A stretch of 64,000 nucleotides of DNA from positions 24,712 through 88,711 of the forward strand of contig NZ_JAXIVS010000026.1 of the NCBI RefSeq assembly GCF_034259325.1, given 5' to 3'. The position numbers were made by a program, and so were the translations under genes. The stretch is from Hyalangium ruber. Its GTDB lineage: Bacteria > Myxococcota > Myxococcia > Myxococcales > Myxococcaceae. A model generated the notes under the pieces. The model was not told the DNA's origin. It saw nothing but the letters and a program-made list of their open reading frames with translations, and did no database searches. Positions 16,121 to 24,996 of the stretch are shown here, in pieces; the first letter of the stretch is position 1; each line of letters begins with the position of its first letter.

Positions 16121-19100
16121 ATGTCCGACACGCGCGCGGCGATGAGAGAGTTTCGCTTCCTGGATGAGAAGCGGAAGATGGGGAGTCTTTCCCCTGTGGA
16201 GGAGGCTCGCTGGAACGAGCTGCGTGGACTTCTCGGAGTCCAGGACGCGTACGTTCCCGAGCCGCCTGCGGCCGAGGCTTATCCTCAGCAGCCCCAGGGC
16301 TACTACGGCGCGGATGGCCAGTGGTACGCCTACCCCCAGCAGGGTTACCCACCTCCGCAACCCCAGGGCTACTACGGCGCCGATGGCCAGTGGTACGCCT
16401 ACCCCCAGCAGGGCTATCCGCCTCCGCAGCCCCAGGGCTACTACGGTGCCGACGGCCAGTGGTACGCCTATCCCCAGCAGGGTTATCCGCCTCCGCAGCC
16501 CCAGGGCTACTACGGCGCTGACGGCCAGTGGTACGCCTACCCCCAGCAGGGTTACCCCCAGGGTTACGATCCGAACCAGGCGCAGGGCTACGATCCGAAC
16601 CAGGCCTACGCCGGCTACCCCCAGCAGGGCTATGACCCCAACCAGGGCTATGACCCCAACCAGGGCTACGCCGCCCAGGGGCAGCCCTACCCGGCCGATC
16701 CGAACCAAGCCTACGCCGGTGGCTACGCGCAGCCGTACTACCCGGAGCAGGCTCCGGCCCAGGCCGCGTACCCCGCTGAGTCCGACACCTGGGCGCAGCC
16801 GGCCGAAGCCCTCGCGCCCGAGAACCTCCAGCCCGCGGCGGAAGAGCTCGATATCCCCGCGGTGAGCGAGTCCGCCTCCTGGCAGACGCCCGCCGAGCCC
16901 ACGCCCTCCGCGGAAGCAGCGCAAGAGGCCGAGGCCCCGGTGACCGGGGATGACGATGTGCTCGAGGTGTCCGCCGACGAAGTCACGGACGTGGAGAGCG
17001 CTCCGGAGCCCGAGGCATCATTCGCGGAGCCGGACAGCACGCTCCAGGCCGAGCCCTCTCAGGAGGTGAGCGCCGTGGCCGCCGAGGCGACGGACAGCCT
17101 CGATCTGACGAGCGCCGACTTCGAGACCCCGCAGGCCTCCGCGAGCGCGCAGGAGTCCTCGGAGCCCATCGAGCTGGGCGCGGAGGAAGTCGCCCTGCTC
17201 GACGCGGAGCCCGAGCCCGAGCCCGAGGCCCCCGTGGCCGCGCAGCCCGTGGTCGAGGCCGCGCCGCAGCCCGCCTCCGAGGTGGTGCTGGAAGCGTCCT
17301 TCGACGATCTCTCGGTCGAGGAGGCTCCCGCGCAGCCCGAGCCACAGCCCCTCCAGGCCTCCGTCGAGGAGGTCTCCCTGGACGACGTGCAGCCGGAGGC
17401 CCCCGCTCCCGCGCATGACGGGTGGGACTCCGCGCCCCTCGCGGTGGACCCCACCCCGGCACCCGCTCCCGCCAGCGCCGGGCCGCAGCCGTTTGGCCCG
17501 CCGCCCGTCCCGTTCGAGGCCGAGCCTCCCGTCGAGGAGATCTCCCTCACCTCCTCGGAGGAAGAGATCCCTCTCAGCGCCTCGGACATGGAAGAGGCGC
17601 CAGCCCCCGCCATCGCGCTGGCCCCTCCGCCGCCTGCCGCCAGCGCCGCCCCGGTGCCCGAGGCCGAAACGCCGACGCTCGAGGTCTCCGACTTCGAGAT
17701 GGAGCCGGTGAGTTCGCCGCAGGCCGCCGCCGCGCCCGCTGAGACCGCTACGCCGGCGGAGGAGCCCACCTTCGACGTCGCCGATCTCGGCGCCGAGGCC
17801 GAGCCGGAGCCCTCGCCCTTCACGGGCAACGCGGAGCCTCCTTCCCTGGAGCTCCGCCCGGTGCAGGTGGGACCGGACCTCCAGGCAGACACCATCGAGC
17901 TGTCCGACGACACCGGCACCTCCGACAGCGCCTCGATGCAGCCCTGGGACACCGGGGATGCCAGCGCGCAAGGCGAGGATGGCCAAGCGTCCCAGGCCCG
18001 GGCCTCCATCGATGTCGACCTCTCCGGCAACCCGGAGGATGTCGTCCCGCTGGCCACCAACGCGGACCTCACGCCGGACATGCCGTCGACGGGCGCCTCG
18101 TGGGAGTCGTCGGATCGCTCGCTGTCGCTCGGCACCGAGCCCGCGCAGGGGCAGGCGCAGGACGACGTCATCGAGCTCACCGACGCGAACGAGGAGTTGG
18201 CCCAGCCGCCCCAGCCCTCCACCTCTGCGGAGGATGGCTGGAGCACCGAGGCGACCGCCACGCCTGCTCCGGCTCCCGCGGCCGGACTGTCCGCCGAGTG
18301 GGCCGCGGCCGCGACGGATACCCAATCGGACTGGACGCAGGCGGCGCAGGCCGAGGCTCCGGCTCCGGCCATCGCGCCCGAGTGGGGAGACGCCTCCGGC
18401 CAGGAAACGCCGTGGACCGGCTCCGCGGCCGCCACTCCGACCGAGTGGGGCACGATTCCCGCCGCGGAGCCTACGCCCGCCCACGTCCCCTCGGAGTGGG
18501 CAGGCGCCGAGGGAGAGACTCCCGCCCCGGCCACGCCCTCCGAGTGGGGCGCCTCGCCCGGCGAGGCCGCTGCTTCCTCCACGCCTTCTGAGTGGGGCAC
18601 CGTTCCCGCCGAGCCCGCCGCCGAACCCACGCCTTCTGAGTGGGGTACCGCTCCCGCCGAGCTTGCCGCCGAGCCCGCGCCTTCCGAGTGGGGCGCTGCC
18701 CCCACCGAGCCCGCTGCCGAGCCCGCGCCTTCCGAGTGGGGTGCTGCTCCCGCTGAGGCCGCCGCTGAGCCCGCGCCTTCCGAGTGGGGTGCTGCTCCCG
18801 CTGAGGCCGCCGCCGAGCCCGCGCCTTCCGAGTGGGGCGCTGCCCCCACCGAGCCCGCCGCCGAGCCTGCCCCCGAGTGGACGACCGCCGAGCCAGCCCC
18901 CGAGGCTCAGGAGTCCCAGTGGGCCGCGCCCGAGGCCAGCGCTTCCTCCGATTGGAGCGCCCCGGCCCCAGAGGCCGAGCCAGTCCTCGAGGCCATGCCC
19001 GGCGAGCAGGAGCAGCCCTGGGCCGCACAGCCCGAGGCCAGCGCTCAGTCCGAGTGGTCCAGCACGCCCGAGGCTCCCGCCGCCGCCGAGCCCGCCTGGG

Positions 19101-20422
19101 AGGCCACGCCCGTGGAGCCCGCGCAGGCCTCGCCCGAGCGCGCCGAGTGGGCCGAGCCCGAGCCCGAGTGGGCCAACGAGCCCCCACAGGCGGACCTGTT
19201 CGGCCCGGCCACGGAGATCTCCAAGCTGGCCGCCGAGCAGGAAGTACACGAGGCGCCGCCGCAGCCAGGCCTGTTCGGTCAGACCACGGAGATCTCCAAG
19301 CTCTCGTCGGAGGAGCAGCAGCGGGAGTTCACCCCGGAAGAGGTGAACTGGACGGCCTCCCCGCCGAACCTCTTCGACGCGCCGATGGCGGATCTCAACG
19401 CCGGCCAGCCGCCCGTGCAGCACTTCGAGGCGGACCCCAATGCCTTTGGGGCGCCGATGCAGAACCTCTCCGAGCCGGAGCCCAGCCTCGACGCCAGCGT
19501 CGCGCTGCCGCCTCCCGCTCCCGTCGAGGAAGTCTCGATGGAGCCGGAGCCCAGCATCGACGTGAGCTTCGAGGACGCCCCGCCACCTCCGCCCCCGGCC
19601 GTCGCCGAGGAGCTGCCCGTGGTGGACCTCGCCGAGGCCGAGTTCGAGGAGGAGCCCGCGGTGGCCCTGCCGCCTCCGCCTCCCGCGCAGGCCGTGGCGG
19701 CCATCCCGCTGCCGCCTCCCCCGCCCCCGCCGGCTCGCATGACGGCGCAGCCCAGCGCCGCGCCCATGGCCGTGCCGCTGCCCGCGCCGACGCCGCCGCG
19801 CCCGGCCACCCAGCCCATGGGAGCCTCGGCCGTCGCGGTCCCGCTGCCCCCGGCCATGCCCGTGGTGCCGATGCCGCCTCCGCCTCCCGCGCCGGCGCGC
19901 GCCTCCTTCGCGACACGGCCGCCCGTGGCCGCGCCGCCTCCGCCTCCCCGCGCGATGCCCGCGAGTGACGCGGCCGTCGTCATCGAGGAGGCCTCCGCCT
20001 TCGAGCCGCTGGGAGCCCCGCTCGCGCCGAGCTCGGGCGCTCCGACCTCCTGCTTCGTGGAGGGGGAGCACCGCGTCATCATCCACACCGTGGAAGGCCA
20101 GGTGAAGCGCGGCATCATCCGCGACGTGGACCTGCTCGACGAGGCCATCGCCCTGGAGCAGCAGACGGGCTTCACGCCGGAGCGCATCCCCGGCAAGCGC
20201 GTGAAGGCCATCTTCTTCATGCTTCCGGCGGGCGCGCGTCAGCCGCAGGCGGATGGGCAGAAGATCCGCGTCACCTTCAACGATGGGCGCCAGGTGGCGG
20301 GCTTCTCGCGGGACTTCAAGAGCGGCGGGCAGGGCTTCTTCCTCATCCCCGCCGACAACCGCACCAACACCGCGCGCATCTTCGTCTACCGCTCGAGCGT
20401 GCAGGCCGTCGCCGAGGGGTAG
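16121..20422 (+). CDS. Giant low-complexity repeat protein with a conserved C-terminal domain
   Basis: This is a 1433-residue protein preceded by AAGGTGG. Residues 1-42 form a charged helical N-terminus. Residues 55-150 contain four exact 23-residue Tyr/Gln/Gly/Pro repeats (QGYYGADGQWYAYPQQGYPP), followed by YDPNQ-type heptads to ~200. Residues ~200-1150 are acidic, Ala/Pro/Glu-rich and probably disordered, including seven ~16-residue PSEWG repeats (~805-915). Residues ~1020-1150 carry repeated short motifs (LFGxxTEISKL twice, FxAPMxxL twice, EPS[LI]D twice). Next is a poly-proline region (~1150-1300). Only the C-terminal ~125 residues (EGEHRVIIHTVEG... to VYRSSVQAV) look folded, resembling a PilZ/DUF-type beta domain seen in other myxobacterial signalling proteins. 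There is no signal peptide or membrane segment. A cytoplasmic scaffold or condensate-forming role is inferred. Confidence 0.75.
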   Translation: MSDTRAAMREFRFLDEKRKMGSLSPVEEARWNELRGLLGVQDAYVPEPPAAEAYPQQPQGYYGADGQWYAYPQQGYPPPQPQGYYGADGQWYAYPQQGYPPPQPQGYYGADGQWYAYPQQGYPPPQPQGYYGADGQWYAYPQQGYPQGYDPNQAQGYDPNQAYAGYPQQGYDPNQGYDPNQGYAAQGQPYPADPNQAYAGGYAQPYYPEQAPAQAAYPAESDTWAQPAEALAPENLQPAAEELDIPAVSESASWQTPAEPTPSAEAAQEAEAPVTGDDDVLEVSADEVTDVESAPEPEASFAEPDSTLQAEPSQEVSAVAAEATDSLDLTSADFETPQASASAQESSEPIELGAEEVALLDAEPEPEPEAPVAAQPVVEAAPQPASEVVLEASFDDLSVEEAPAQPEPQPLQASVEEVSLDDVQPEAPAPAHDGWDSAPLAVDPTPAPAPASAGPQPFGPPPVPFEAEPPVEEISLTSSEEEIPLSASDMEEAPAPAIALAPPPPAASAAPVPEAETPTLEVSDFEMEPVSSPQAAAAPAETATPAEEPTFDVADLGAEAEPEPSPFTGNAEPPSLELRPVQVGPDLQADTIELSDDTGTSDSASMQPWDTGDASAQGEDGQASQARASIDVDLSGNPEDVVPLATNADLTPDMPSTGASWESSDRSLSLGTEPAQGQAQDDVIELTDANEELAQPPQPSTSAEDGWSTEATATPAPAPAAGLSAEWAAAATDTQSDWTQAAQAEAPAPAIAPEWGDASGQETPWTGSAAATPTEWGTIPAAEPTPAHVPSEWAGAEGETPAPATPSEWGASPGEAAASSTPSEWGTVPAEPAAEPTPSEWGTAPAELAAEPAPSEWGAAPTEPAAEPAPSEWGAAPAEAAAEPAPSEWGAAPAEAAAEPAPSEWGAAPTEPAAEPAPEWTTAEPAPEAQESQWAAPEASASSDWSAPAPEAEPVLEAMPGEQEQPWAAQPEASAQSEWSSTPEAPAAAEPAWEATPVEPAQASPERAEWAEPEPEWANEPPQADLFGPATEISKLAAEQEVHEAPPQPGLFGQTTEISKLSSEEQQREFTPEEVNWTASPPNLFDAPMADLNAGQPPVQHFEADPNAFGAPMQNLSEPEPSLDASVALPPPAPVEEVSMEPEPSIDVSFEDAPPPPPPAVAEELPVVDLAEAEFEEEPAVALPPPPPAQAVAAIPLPPPPPPPARMTAQPSAAPMAVPLPAPTPPRPATQPMGASAVAVPLPPAMPVVPMPPPPPAPARASFATRPPVAAPPPPPRAMPASDAAVVIEEASAFEPLGAPLAPSSGAPTSCFVEGEHRVIIHTVEGQVKRGIIRDVDLLDEAIALEQQTGFTPERIPGKRVKAIFFMLPAGARQPQADGQKIRVTFNDGRQVAGFSRDFKSGGQGFFLIPADNRTNTARIFVYRSSVQAVAEG
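16286..16560 (+). repeat. Four tandem 69-bp coding repeats (Tyr/Gln/Gly/Pro-rich)
   Basis: The unit encodes 23 residues beginning PQGYYGADGQWYAY and ending PQQGYPPPQ. Copies start at residues 58, 81, 104 and 127 of the large low-complexity protein. The peptide is identical in all four copies while the DNA differs only at a few wobble positions (for example GCG/GCC/GCT). This suggests either recent expansion or selection on the peptide. A run of YDPNQ units follows to about 16720. Confidence 0.9.
18535..18878 (+). repeat. Seven ~48-bp coding repeats (PSEWG units)
   Basis: The repeat encodes [TA]PSEWGxxPxExAAEP with a 16-residue period. The best-conserved copies, around 18680-18830, are almost identical at DNA level. 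Two looser copies precede it from about 18440. It lies in the disordered central part of the 1433-residue protein. Confidence 0.85.
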
Positions 20423-20438
20423 TCGCCCCGCAAATGAA

Positions 20439-20467
20439 AGAGGGGCCTCATCCACCGAGGCCCCTCT
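20439..20467. terminator. Bidirectional transcription terminator
   Basis: AGAGGGGCCTC and GAGGCCCCTCT form a perfect 11-bp stem with a 7-nt loop between two convergent genes. Read on the minus strand, the stem is followed by TTTCATTTG, a modest U-rich tail, so it best fits termination of the YceI gene. On the plus strand the tail is not U-rich. Confidence 0.85.
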
Positions 20468-20500
20468 GAGGTGAGTCCGCGAGTCCTCGCGAACGCGGGC

Positions 20501-21127
20501 TTACTTCTTGACCGGAGCCGCCGGAGCCGCCGCGGGGGCCTTCTTCACGCCCTCGAGGTCGATCGACACGCGCACCTCGTCACCCACCACCACGCCGCCG
20601 GTCTCGATGGCCTTGTTCCAGTTCAGGCCGAAGTCCTTGCGGTTGAGCGTGGTGGTCGCCGAGGCGCCGATGCGGGTGTCACCGAACGGGCTCTTCACCT
20701 CGGGGGTGGGGCCCTCTACGTCGAGGACGACCGGCTTGGTGACGCCGTGCAGGGTGAGGTTGCCGGTGACCTTGAGCTTGCCGTCGGCGCCCTTCTCCAC
20801 CTTCGTCGACTTGAAGGTGATGTTCGGGTGGTTCTTCACGTCGAAGAAGTCCGGGCTCCGCAGGTGGTTGTCACGCTGCTCGTTGCGCGTGTTGATGGTG
20901 GTCGCGTCGATGGTGACGTCGACGGTGGACTTGGTGATGTCCTTCTCGTCGATGTTGAAGGTGCCGGCGAGCTTGCCGAACTCGCCCTTCACGTTCGACA
21001 CCATCATGTGCTTGACGGAGAACTGCGCGCCCGAGTGAGCGGGATCAATTTCCCACGCGGCCGCCAGCGCGAGCGAGGGGGCGGCCAGGACAGCGGCGGC
21101 GACAACGGACTTCAGCAGGGTCTTCAT
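20501..21127 (-). CDS. YceI-family periplasmic lipid-binding-type protein
   Basis: This is a 208-residue protein. Residues 1-23 are a Sec signal peptide ending in LALAAA. The mature part has the YceI lipocalin-like pattern: WEIDPAHSGAQFSVKHMMVSNVKG at the start, NTRNEQRDNHLRSPDFFDV in the middle, and a later LTLHGVTKPVVLDV strand pair. Family members bind polyisoprenoid or similar amphipathic ligands in the periplasm, often in stress responses. Residues 195-208 are an unusual Ala/Pro/Lys tail (APAAAPAAPVKK). A GGAGG ribosome-binding site lies eight bases before ATG 21127. The gene follows the dioxygenase gene by 24 bp on the same strand, so they are likely one transcript ending at the hairpin at 20439-20467. 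Confidence 0.9.
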   Translation of the reverse strand: MKTLLKSVVAAAVLAAPSLALAAAWEIDPAHSGAQFSVKHMMVSNVKGEFGKLAGTFNIDEKDITKSTVDVTIDATTINTRNEQRDNHLRSPDFFDVKNHPNITFKSTKVEKGADGKLKVTGNLTLHGVTKPVVLDVEGPTPEVKSPFGDTRIGASATTTLNRKDFGLNWNKAIETGGVVVGDEVRVSIDLEGVKKAPAAAPAAPVKK

Positions 21128-21151
21128 TGTTTTTTCCTCCAGAGATGCGGT

Positions 21152-22045
21152 TCAGGCGCGCAGCGCGAAGCTGCGCATGGACAAGGTTCCGTGATGGAAG
21201 CCCTCGTAGACGGGGGTGACCCGGTCCTCGGGGAGGGCAGCTCCGAGAACAAAATAGAGCGGCAGCAGGTGCTCGTGGGTTGGATGCGCGAGCCGCGCGT
21301 TCGGTGCGTTCAACCAGTCCTGCATACCCGAAAAGTCGCGCGCCGCGATGCGCTCGGCGGCCCAGGAGTCGAAGGCCTGCGCCCAGGGCACCACCGGCGC
21401 GGCCTTGTTGTGGAAGACCACCTGGCGGAGGTTGTGCGTCATGCTCCCGCTGCCCACCAGCAGCACGCCCTGGGAGCGCAGCGGCCGCAGCGCCTCGCCC
21501 ATCCGCGCCACGTCCCGGGCCGAGGCGCCCACCGGCATGGACACCTGCACCACGGGGAGGTTCGCCGCGGGCAGCGCCAGCCGCAGCGGCACCCAGGTGC
21601 CATGGTCCAACCCGCGCCGTGAGTCCTCCACCGCCGGAATGCCCGCGGCGGAGAGCCGGGAGACCACCTCGCGCGCCAGCACGGGCTCTCCGGGGCACGG
21701 ATAGGTCAGCTGGTAGAGGGCCTCGGGGAAGCCGCCGAAGTCATGGATGGTGGATGGCGCCTCGCTGGCGGTGACCCGCACCTCGCCCCGCGTCTCCCAG
21801 TGGGCGGAGACCACCACGAGGGCGTGGACGGCGCCTACCCCTTGCCCGAACGCACGGAGGGCTTTCGGGTAGTCGTCCGTGTCCAGCGCCACCATGGGCG
21901 AGCCATGCGAAACGAAGAACGCCGGAGCCGTGGCGGGCCGCGCCACCTTCCGCTCTCCCGCCTCGGCCGCTCCCGCCACGCCGACCGCCGCCGCCGCTTG
22001 GAGTACCTCTCGCCTGTGGAGTTCAGAGCCCATCCCGGAGGCCAT
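21152..22045 (-). CDS. ygiD: DODA-type (4,5-DOPA-extradiol-like) class III ring-cleavage dioxygenase
   Basis: This is a 297-residue protein counted from ATG 22045; a start at 22033 or 22081 is also possible. The N-terminus HRREVLQAAAAVGVAGAAEA looks like a twin-arginine or weak Sec signal, unlike cytoplasmic E. coli YgiD (about 260 residues), so this copy may be exported. The class III extradiol fold is shown by His47 in FFVSHGSP, His82 in SAHWET, the DFGGFPEALY loop, DHGTWVP at ~147, and His257/His259 in HPTHEHL. These supply the metal ligands and catalytic bases. The expected reaction is oxygen-dependent extradiol cleavage of a catechol such as DOPA. The true substrate is unknown. It is co-directional with yceI, 24 bp away. 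Confidence 0.85.
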   Translation of the reverse strand: MASGMGSELHRREVLQAAAAVGVAGAAEAGERKVARPATAPAFFVSHGSPMVALDTDDYPKALRAFGQGVGAVHALVVVSAHWETRGEVRVTASEAPSTIHDFGGFPEALYQLTYPCPGEPVLAREVVSRLSAAGIPAVEDSRRGLDHGTWVPLRLALPAANLPVVQVSMPVGASARDVARMGEALRPLRSQGVLLVGSGSMTHNLRQVVFHNKAAPVVPWAQAFDSWAAERIAARDFSGMQDWLNAPNARLAHPTHEHLLPLYFVLGAALPEDRVTPVYEGFHHGTLSMRSFALRA

Positions 22046-22175
22046 ATAGCAACCGCCACGCCATACTTCCAAACGCTCCAAGCACCTGAAATGACGGCGG
22101 CCCTCTGACTTGGGCTCGCGTAGCGGCTCTCAGATTGATAGTCCAACCCATCGTTCTGGAAGAAGGAGAGAGCCG

Positions 22176-23816
22176 ATGTCGGGCCGTTTGGAGCTGGATC
22201 TTCGGGAGTTGCTGAGCTTCGAGCCAGGAGGAGGGCTCATCCACTTCGCGGGCCAGCGGGCGATGCTGATGGACCCGGTGGCGCTGGGGCTGCTGCGCAA
22301 GGAGCTCATCAGCACGCTGGGGATGACGGCGGTGCGAGGCATCTTCACCCGGCTGGGCTTCGCGCACGGCTGGCGGATGGCCGAGACGATGAAGACGGCC
22401 CTGCCCTGGCCGGATGAGAGTGCGTGGCGCCGAGCGGGCGGCCGGCTGCATACCTTGCAGGGACAGGTGCTCTTCGAGCCCGTCGAGCGCCGCCCCGAGG
22501 ATGGGCCCGCGCCATTCGCGGAGGCGTACTGGCGCGACTCCTACGAGGCCGAGCAGCACCTGCTCCACCTGGGGCGGGCGGATCAACCGGTGTGCTGGAG
22601 CCTCACGGGCTTCGCCAGCGGGTACATGAGCTACTGCAACGGCAAGCCCATCTACTGCCTGGAGACGCGGTGCGTGGGCCAGGGAGACGCCGTCTGCCAG
22701 ATCGTCGGCAAGTCCGCCGAGGAGTGGGGCACCGAGTGCGTGGAGGCGCTGCGCTTCTACGAGACGCAGTGCATGGAGGGCGTGCTGGGGCAGGTGACGG
22801 AGGCGCTCAAGCAGGCCGAGCAGCAGCTCCGAGCGCGGCGCCGGACGCTGGCGCGGGTGGTGGGAGAGGCGGAGGACGCGTCCGGGCTGGTGGCGCGCAC
22901 GGAGGAGATGAAGCGGGTGCTGGGACTGGGGCGCCGCGCGGCGAAGGTGGACAGCACCGTGCTGATTACGGGCGAGAGCGGCGTGGGCAAGGAGCGCATC
23001 GCCCGGCTGATCCACGACGAGTCGGGCCGGGCGCACAAGGCCTTCGTGGCGGTCAACTGCGCGGCCGTCACCGAGAGCCTGCTGGAGAGCGAGCTGTTCG
23101 GCCACGCCAAGGGAGCCTTCACGGGGGCCACGAGTGACCGGCCGGGCCTGTTCGAGGCGGCCAGCGGCGGCACGCTCTTCCTGGACGAGGTGGGCGAGGT
23201 GCCGCCGTCGATGCAGGCCAAGCTCCTGCGCGTGCTGCAGGAGAAGGAGGTGCGGCGGGTGGGCGAGAACCAGAGCCGCAAGGTGGACGTGCGCGTGGTG
23301 GCGGCCACCAACCGCCACCTGCTGGAGGAGGTGAACGCGGGGCGCTTCCGGCAGGACCTCTACTATCGGCTGCGGGTCATCGAGCTGAAGATTCCGCCCC
23401 TGCGCGAGCGGCGCGAGGACATCCTGCCCCTGGCGCGGCTGCTGCTCTCGGAGGCGTCGGAGCGACTGGGGCGCAAGGTGTCCGCCTTCTCACCGGAGGC
23501 GGCGGATCAACTCCTGCGCTACGGATGGCCGGGCAACGTGCGCGAGCTGTCCAACGCCATCGAGCGCGCGGTGGCGCTGTGCGAGGGCGCGCGGGTGGAG
23601 CGGGACGACCTGCCCGAGGAGGTGCGCGAGGCACCGCCGAGCTTCCTGCCGGGCGCCACGCCGCGGACGCTGGAGGACATGGAGCGCGAGTACATCCTCG
23701 CGGTGCTGGCGCGCAACGAGGGCAACCGCTCGCGCACGGCGGAGCAACTGGACATCGGGCTGGCCACGCTCTACCGCAAGCTCAAGCAGTACGGGCAGCT
23801 GGACGCGCCGAACTGA
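22176..23816 (+). CDS. Sigma-54-dependent activator with XylR-N/V4R sensor
   Basis: This is a 546-residue protein. ATG 22176 follows AGAAGGAGAG at ideal spacing. Residues ~10-210 are an XylR_N plus V4R sensor: the conserved [29 protein letters not shown] and [10 protein letters not shown] end of V4R domains. These bind small hydrophobic or aromatic ligands through a Cys-rich pocket. The AAA+ part has Walker A GESGVGKE at 266, the sigma-54 contact loop GAFTGA at 313, Walker [12 protein letters not shown], and the arginine-finger region. The C-terminus (~500-546) is a Fis-type helix-turn-helix ([21 protein letters not shown]). It activates sigma-54 promoters; no target promoter is obvious immediately upstream. 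It ends flush against the convergent membrane-protein gene. Confidence 0.92.
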   Translation: MSGRLELDLRELLSFEPGGGLIHFAGQRAMLMDPVALGLLRKELISTLGMTAVRGIFTRLGFAHGWRMAETMKTALPWPDESAWRRAGGRLHTLQGQVLFEPVERRPEDGPAPFAEAYWRDSYEAEQHLLHLGRADQPVCWSLTGFASGYMSYCNGKPIYCLETRCVGQGDAVCQIVGKSAEEWGTECVEALRFYETQCMEGVLGQVTEALKQAEQQLRARRRTLARVVGEAEDASGLVARTEEMKRVLGLGRRAAKVDSTVLITGESGVGKERIARLIHDESGRAHKAFVAVNCAAVTESLLESELFGHAKGAFTGATSDRPGLFEAASGGTLFLDEVGEVPPSMQAKLLRVLQEKEVRRVGENQSRKVDVRVVAATNRHLLEEVNAGRFRQDLYYRLRVIELKIPPLRERREDILPLARLLLSEASERLGRKVSAFSPEAADQLLRYGWPGNVRELSNAIERAVALCEGARVERDDLPEEVREAPPSFLPGATPRTLEDMEREYILAVLARNEGNRSRTAEQLDIGLATLYRKLKQYGQLDAPN

Positions 23817-24533
23817 TCAGTTGAGGTACTGGTCGTCCGAGCGGTTCGACGAGACGACGCGCAGGTTGCGAGAGCGGTTGCGCAGCTGGCGCTGCAGCCG
23901 CCAGTGCTGCAGGTGCAGCCACAGCCGCCGCGGGCTGCCTCCGCGCACGTAACCGAAGGCGATGACCAGGCCGAACAGGTCCGGCAGCTGGGCGGCCCAG
24001 CCCACCTGCAGCGTGCGCAGCAGCACGAAGCCCGCGCCGATGAGGGCCAGCATGTTGCCCGACAGCGGGATGCCCCAGAAGTTCGCCTGCCCCCGGCCGA
24101 TGACCAGGCCGTAGGTCACCCAGAGGATGGAGGCCATCACGGTGCCGCCCGTGAACGCCGGAGCCACCGGCGTGACGAGGTCCACCAGCACGGTGAGCAC
24201 CCCCGCCAGGGCGGTGCCGCCCACCGCGATGAGCAGCAACCGCTTCGCGCCCCAGGTGCTCTCCAGGAAGCCGCCGATGGAATAGATGATGAGCGCGCCG
24301 AAGATGATGCCCAGGGCATCCGCCTCGATGAAGGCGTAGGTCAGCGGCTGCCAGAGGAAGAAGCGCTGCACGGCATCGGGTACCAGCAGCAGGAGCGGCC
24401 CTCCTCCGCTCTTGGTCGCCAGGAACAGGACCGAACCCGCCACCAACCCGAGCGTGAGCTTGGCTGCCATGGACTGAATGCTGGGGAAGCCAAAGCCGCC
24501 GCCCCTGCCGCCGAAACTCCGCATCGGTCGCAT
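23817..24533 (-). CDS. Rhomboid-like polytopic membrane protein, probably non-catalytic
   Basis: This is a 238-residue protein counted from ATG 24533, where GGAGGAG lies upstream. Residues 1-15 are basic and Gly-rich. About six membrane segments follow (KLTLGLVAGSVLFLA, GIIFGALIIYSIGGFLEST, LLLIAVGGTALAGVLTVL, and others). The arrangement and the WGAKRLLLIAVGG stretch after the third helix recall rhomboid-fold proteins. However, the catalytic GxSG serine is not seen (the corresponding place reads FTGGTVMASI) and no paired histidine was found. It is better called a rhomboid pseudoprotease or TMEM115-like protein. The C-terminus is a basic Arg-rich cytoplasmic tail ending DDQYLN. Confidence 0.7.
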   Translation of the reverse strand: MRPMRSFGGRGGGFGFPSIQSMAAKLTLGLVAGSVLFLATKSGGGPLLLLVPDAVQRFFLWQPLTYAFIEADALGIIFGALIIYSIGGFLESTWGAKRLLLIAVGGTALAGVLTVLVDLVTPVAPAFTGGTVMASILWVTYGLVIGRGQANFWGIPLSGNMLALIGAGFVLLRTLQVGWAAQLPDLFGLVIAFGYVRGGSPRRLWLHLQHWRLQRQLRNRSRNLRVVSSNRSDDQYLN

Positions 24534-24631
24534 CCTCACTCCTCCGTGCTCGAACGCCGAGCCGTCCAAAGGTGGTGGAAGGAGCGCCAGTTCGCAACCA
24601 CTTCGTCATCTGTTGGTCGCATCAAAACGAT

Positions 24632-24668
24632 GAAGGGCGCCCATCCCCGCCTGGGGAGAGCGCCCTTC
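24632..24668 (-). terminator. Terminator downstream of the small 65-residue protein gene
   Basis: GAAGGGCGC and GCGCCCTTC form a 9-bp stem. The loop itself contains CCCC-GCCT-GGGG, so it can extend into a longer hairpin. On the minus strand it is followed by TCGTTTTG. It begins 34 bases after the stop of the leftward gene at 24702. Confidence 0.75.
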
Positions 24669-24701
24669 CAGTATCGCCCGCCCAACAGGCGAGCGACGGA
24701 C

Positions 24702-24899
24702 TCAGGTCTTGAAGCGGTAGAACAGCGTGATGGTCAGGCAGTGGAACTCTTTGTCCGACGACTGCGTGACGACCTTGTCCACCACGTCAACGTTGGTGTT
24801 CTCCTTGAGCCACTTGGTGATGTTCTCCCCCATGTTCTCGCGGTCGCGCGCGAGTGTGGTGGAGAACACCTTCACTCCAGTGAAGCTGATAACGCCCAT
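24702..24899 (-). CDS. Small Cse60-like protein
   Basis: This is a 65-residue protein with GAGGGTCGGA just upstream of ATG 24899 and a terminator after the stop. The pattern is strand (VKVFSTTLARD), helix (RENMGENITKWLKEN), strand (VDVVDKVVTQSS), strand (FHCLTITLFYRF). This matches the small beta-alpha-beta-beta layout of the Bacillus Cse60 family (Spore_Cse60), where a KVF start and a C-terminal CxxxxLxYR pattern are typical. The assignment is by eye and could be coincidental. In myxobacteria a link to sporulation would be plausible but is unproven. Confidence 0.65.
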   Translation of the reverse strand: MGVISFTGVKVFSTTLARDRENMGENITKWLKENTNVDVVDKVVTQSSDKEFHCLTITLFYRFKT

Positions 24900-24996
24900 T
24901 CCGACCCTCGTCTAAACCAGAGATTCCGCACGTTTACCCCGAGTCCGGACGCCCATCAAGAAACGGCGCCGAATTCCGGCTTTTGGACGACGCTTT

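Noticed and set aside
16286..16560. Regular 69-bp repeats resembling a CRISPR-like array
   Set aside because: The repeats are contiguous with no spacers and keep an open reading frame encoding an exact peptide repeat.
17018..20455. Very long open frame on the minus strand opposite the repeat protein
   Set aside because: It mirrors a GC-rich repetitive coding region and gives Gly/Arg-rich, low-complexity protein with no domain. The plus-strand frame has a ribosome-binding site, start and conserved C-terminus.
22082..22175. Possible sigma-54 promoter for the V4R activator gene
   Set aside because: No GG-N10-GC element with TGGCAC/TTGC character was found in this short region.
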